9,497 nucleotides of DNA, from assembly GCA_946625715.1 (NCBI GenBank), contig CAMOTK010000068.1:1-9497 (forward strand). Direction: 5' to 3'. Below, in pieces: positions 7,088 to 9,497 of this stretch (positions are counted from its first letter, which is position 1; each line of letters opens with the position of its first letter). This stretch comes from an uncultured Prevotella sp. GTDB taxonomy: Bacteria; Bacteroidota; Bacteroidia; Bacteroidales; Bacteroidaceae. Made by a program: the position numbers and the translations under genes. Below the pieces are notes generated by a model, which was given only the letters and a program-made list of their open reading frames with translations, ran no database searches and was not told the DNA's origin.

Positions 7088-7561
7088 TTATGCTTTCGTC
7101 TTTACCGACGCGCTCTTCTTTTCCTTCGGCGCCTGGAGTGCGGGATGCTGTGCCAGGTGCTGTACGCGATAGTCGCGCGGCGTCATTTTCATGATTTTGT
7201 AGAACGAAGCATAGAACGACTGACGATTAGAGAAGCCCACCATATCGCTCACCTCTTCCATTTTCAAGTCCTGATAGCGCTTGTCTACGAGAATAGACAT
7301 AGCCTCTTCAATGCGATACTTGTTGACAAAAGACGTATAGTTCATGTGGAACTTAACGTTGACGACGGCCGAAATGTAGCGCGTGTTTGTACCCAAATCT
7401 TCGGCCAATTTCCGAGCAGAATAGTTCTTGTCCTTGTACTTTTTCTGCATTACAATGATGTTGAGGATTTTCTCTTTCAGTTCATCCATCAACTGCGGGC
7501 TTACCATTGTTCTGTAGGCAGCCTCTTTCTCCTTCCTTTCAGTAATGTTGTACTTTGCCAT
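7088..7561 (-). CDS. Short AraC-type transcriptional regulator
   Basis: The 157-residue protein is little more than an AraC/XylS DNA-binding domain. A first helix-turn-helix (ARKLAEDLGTNTRYISAVVN) lies at about 49-68. A second, carrying the family signature MVGFSNRQSFYASFYKIMKMTPRDYR, lies at about 107-132. A helical N-terminal stretch of about 45 residues replaces the usual sensor domain, and a basic Lys/Ala tail closes it. It has no recognisable ligand pocket or receiver domain, so its signal is unknown. The ATG at 7561 was chosen over an upstream ATG at 7585 for two reasons. AGGAG sits at 7567-7571, five bases before it. The 7585 codon overlaps the -7 box, so it should not be transcribed. 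The gene is divergent from recQ and seven bases from DPP III, which it may regulate or simply accompany. Its own promoter spacer holds a palindrome suited to autoregulation. Confidence 0.9.
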   Translation of the reverse strand: MAKYNITERKEKEAAYRTMVSPQLMDELKEKILNIIVMQKKYKDKNYSARKLAEDLGTNTRYISAVVNVKFHMNYTSFVNKYRIEEAMSILVDKRYQDLKMEEVSDMVGFSNRQSFYASFYKIMKMTPRDYRVQHLAQHPALQAPKEKKSASVKTKA

Positions 7562-7566
7562 AGTGA

Positions 7567-7571
7567 CTCCT
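7567..7571 (-). promoter_or_regulatory. Shine-Dalgarno site of the AraC-type gene
   Basis: AGGAG on the minus strand, five bases before the ATG at 7561. It is one of the few clear Shine-Dalgarno sequences in the window and fixes the start over the longer frame beginning at 7585. Confidence 0.75.
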
Positions 7572-7582
7572 GATATTTTCTG

Positions 7583-7612
7583 CAAATATACACTTTTTCT
7601 TGTAATTTACAA
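7583..7612 (-). promoter_or_regulatory. Promoter of the AraC-type gene (TTG, 19 bases, TATATTTG)
   Basis: On the minus strand a TTG at 7612-7610 is followed after 19 bases by TATATTTG at 7590-7583 and then C. This is the best match in the window to the two-part Bacteroidetes promoter. Transcription should start near 7577, giving a leader of about 16 bases that contains the AGGAG site. A palindrome TGTAA-T-TTACA at 7601-7611 falls just downstream of the -33 element, partly overlapping it, where a bound regulator would block the polymerase. Confidence 0.7.
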
Positions 7613-7643
7613 CATTTTTTTATGATTTTTTTTGAAAAATGTG

Positions 7644-7651
7644 TAACTTTG
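7644..7651 (+). promoter_or_regulatory. Bacteroidetes-type -7 box for recQ
   Basis: TAACTTTG matches TAnnTTTG. Its extended form TGTAACTTTGT is shared base for base with the Fur-family promoter. Transcription would start near 7656, giving a leader of about 14 bases to the recQ ATG at 7670. No good TTTG lies at the expected -33 distance; the TTTG at 7631-7634 is too close. About 54 bases separate this box from the opposing AraC-gene box. Confidence 0.6.
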
Positions 7652-7669
7652 TACCAAAAATCCAAATTA

Positions 7670-9497
7670 ATGGAACCAAAATTCATATTGAAGCATTTTT
7701 TTGGCTATGATTTCTTCCGCGCTAACCAAGAAGAAATCATAACAAATGTCATGGCAGGACACGACGCTTTGGTGCTCATGCCCACCGGCGGCGGCAAGAG
7801 CATCTGCTACCAAGTGCCGGCTTTGGCCCTCGAAGGCACCGCTATCGTGGTGTCGCCGCTGATTAGTCTGATGAAAGACCAGGTGGAATCGCTCAAGGCC
7901 AACGGCATTGAAGCAGAAGCGCTGAACTCGGGCAACGACCTGACGCAAGACACGCTGATACGCCGCAAGTGCGCCTCGGGCGACCTAAAGCTGCTGTACA
8001 TCTCGCCGGAGAAGCTGCTCAGCGAGCTCGACTTCATGTTGCAGCACATGACCATCTCGCTTTTCGCCATCGACGAGGCCCACTGTATCAGTCAGTGGGG
8101 CCACGATTTCCGACCGGAATACACGCAGCTGGGGCAGTTGCGCGAGCGTTTTCCGAACGTGCCCATCCTGGCGCTAACGGCCACCGCCGACCGCATCACT
8201 CGGAGAGACATTCTTGTACACCTTAATATTACACATGCGCGCGAGTTTGTGTCGAGTTTCGACCGCCCGAACCTGAGTTTGAGCGTGAAGCGCGGCTACA
8301 AGGCGGCCGAGAAGCTGAAGTTCATTGCCAACTTCATCAAGGCACGCCCCCACGAGGCAGGCATCGTCTACTGCCTGAGCCGCAAGAGCACCGAGAAACT
8401 GGCCACCGACCTGGGCCGGCTGGGCATCAAGGCCCTGCCCTACCATGCTGCGCTGACCACCCGCGAGCGCAACGACGCCCAGGAAATGTTCAAACAGGAC
8501 TTCGTGCAGGTGATTTGCGCCACGGTAGCCTTCGGCATGGGCATCGACAAGCAGAACGTGCGCTGGGTGATTCACTACAACATGCCCAAGAGCATTGAGA
8601 GTTTCTACCAGGAGATTGGGCGTGCCGGTCGCGACGGGGCTCCGGCCGAGACCATCCTGTTCTATTCGCTGGCCGATGTGGTACAGCTCTCGGAGTTTGC
8701 ACGACAGAGCGGACAGCAGGACATCAACATGGACAAACTCAAACGCATGCAGGAGTATGCCGAATCGACCGTCTGCCGGCGACGGATATTGTTGAATTAT
8801 TTCGGCGAACAAGCCGAGCACGACTGCGGCAACTGCGACGTGTGCCAGAATCCGCCGCAACGCTTCGACGGTACCACACTGGCTCAGATGGCGCTCTCGG
8901 CCATTAAGCGCACCGACGAGCAAATCCGCCTGTCGACCTGCATGGAGATTCTGCGCGGCATGCGCTCGCCCGAGGTAATCCGCAAAGGCTACGACCAGCT
9001 GAAAACGTTTGGTGTGGGACGCGAAACGTCGCTCACCCATTGGCAGGACTATCTGTTGCAGATGCTACAAATGGGGTTATTTGAAATACTCTACAATGAA
9101 TCACATCGCGTAGCGATAACTCCTTTAGGCTCAGACGTTTTATACGGACGAAAAAAGATTCAGTTGAGCATTCCCGTGAACAAGAAAGCCGATAGCGAAG
9201 CACCGCGCAAGCGCCGCCTCACGCTCGAGATTCCCACCATCAGCATCCCGGGCTTGTCGCCGACAACGGGCGTGGAAGACCCCAAGCTGTTCGAGGCACT
9301 CCGTCAGTTGCGCATGCAGTGTGCCGAGGAAGAAGGTTTCCCACCCTACATCGTTTTCAGCGACAAGACGCTCCACGCTCTGGCCACCATCAAGCCCACG
9401 ACGCTCGAGCAGTTTGGCATGATTTCTGGCATTGGCGAGCACAAGAAGCGCAAGTATGGCGAGCGATTTGTAAAGATGATTCAGAAGTATGCCGGAC
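7670..9497 (+). CDS. recQ: ATP-dependent DNA helicase RecQ (3' end beyond window)
   Basis: RecQ unwinds DNA 3' to 5' with ATP and acts in recombination, fork repair and the RecF pathway. The 609 residues present are open to the window edge, with domains in the usual order. The motif 0 region FGYDFFRANQEEII (11-24) has the conserved Gln20. Walker A is MPTGGGKS (37-44) and DEAH is at 135-138, followed by the aromatic-rich loop ISQWGHDFRPEY. Motif VI is QEIGRAGRDG (314-323). Four cysteines, Cys369, Cys386, Cys389 and Cys392, form the RecQ zinc site with E. coli spacing. A winged helix covers about 400-505, and an HRDC domain begins near 537 and continues to the edge. Family members of this clade usually have about 700 or more residues, so roughly 100 may be missing. 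The ATG at 7670 is the first in frame after the promoter and has an A-rich leader without Shine-Dalgarno. Confidence 0.97.
   Translation, partial: MEPKFILKHFFGYDFFRANQEEIITNVMAGHDALVLMPTGGGKSICYQVPALALEGTAIVVSPLISLMKDQVESLKANGIEAEALNSGNDLTQDTLIRRKCASGDLKLLYISPEKLLSELDFMLQHMTISLFAIDEAHCISQWGHDFRPEYTQLGQLRERFPNVPILALTATADRITRRDILVHLNITHAREFVSSFDRPNLSLSVKRGYKAAEKLKFIANFIKARPHEAGIVYCLSRKSTEKLATDLGRLGIKALPYHAALTTRERNDAQEMFKQDFVQVICATVAFGMGIDKQNVRWVIHYNMPKSIESFYQEIGRAGRDGAPAETILFYSLADVVQLSEFARQSGQQDINMDKLKRMQEYAESTVCRRRILLNYFGEQAEHDCGNCDVCQNPPQRFDGTTLAQMALSAIKRTDEQIRLSTCMEILRGMRSPEVIRKGYDQLKTFGVGRETSLTHWQDYLLQMLQMGLFEILYNESHRVAITPLGSDVLYGRKKIQLSIPVNKKADSEAPRKRRLTLEIPTISIPGLSPTTGVEDPKLFEALRQLRMQCAEEEGFPPYIVFSDKTLHALATIKPTTLEQFGMISGIGEHKKRKYGERFVKMIQKYAG

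Noticed and set aside
4505..7561. A defence or toxin-antitoxin system formed by the AraC-type, peptidase and AlkD-fold genes
   Set aside because: The motifs identify a standard M49 exopeptidase, and there is no nuclease, toxin or mobile element nearby. A fused peptidase-AlkD homolog known from P. gingivalis explains the pairing better.
7562..7585. N-terminal extension of the AraC-type protein from the ATG at 7585
   Set aside because: This codon overlaps the -7 box, and the AGGAG site points to the ATG at 7561.
7631..7634. TTTG as the -33 element of the recQ promoter
   Set aside because: Only 9 bases separate it from the TAACTTTG box, against the usual 19 to 21.
8174..9040. A 288-codon minus-strand open frame antisense to recQ
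   Set aside because: It covers the helicase motifs and zinc site of recQ in the opposite direction. Its translation is low-complexity in character, with no promoter or ribosome site seen.

Overview
The window comes from a Bacteroidales genome, most likely Prevotella or a near relative. Three things point there. Four gene starts are preceded by the Bacteroidetes -7 promoter box TAnnTTTG. The ATP synthase beta gene lies promoter-proximal, as is usual in that phylum. The protein families (a short AraC-type regulator, M49 peptidase with HECLGH, CE12-type esterase) have a Bacteroidales character. The genus is inferred from sequence character only; no search was run. Coding sequence is fairly GC-rich, while intergenic DNA is short and AT-rich. 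No stretch longer than about 120 bases lacks a gene. I saw no RNA gene, insertion sequence, CRISPR array or phage gene.

Eight of the nine genes read on the minus strand. From right to left in transcription order, an AraC-type regulator (7561 to 7088) is followed after 7 bases by a cytoplasmic-looking dipeptidyl peptidase III (7080 to 5128). That gene overlaps by ATGA a small AlkD-fold HEAT-repeat protein (5131 to 4505). A second unit follows with its own promoter and a striking operator-like inverted repeat: a Fur-family metalloregulator (4453 or 4438 to 3938), purA (3951 to 2683), hisS (2683 to 1325) and a secreted SGNH esterase of the rhamnogalacturonan acetylesterase type (1328 to 330). 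All three junctions in this second unit overlap (14, 1 and 4 bases), so translational coupling is likely. Another promoter then drives atpD, whose first 70 codons lie at the left edge. On the plus strand, recQ starts at 7670, diverges from the AraC gene and runs off the right edge.

Most of the window is housekeeping: AMP synthesis, tRNA-His charging, ATP synthase and RecQ helicase. Five points repay attention. (1) The DPP III and AlkD-fold genes look like the split form of a single fused protein described in Porphyromonas gingivalis. (2) The AlkD-fold protein seems to have lost the residues expected for base excision. (3) A perfect 12-base inverted repeat, with a second palindrome nested in it, encloses the promoter of the Fur-family gene. 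(4) The esterase ends in a clipped piece resembling the start of a pectin methylesterase. (5) That plant-polysaccharide enzyme is translationally coupled to hisS. No wholly new multi-gene system is evident.
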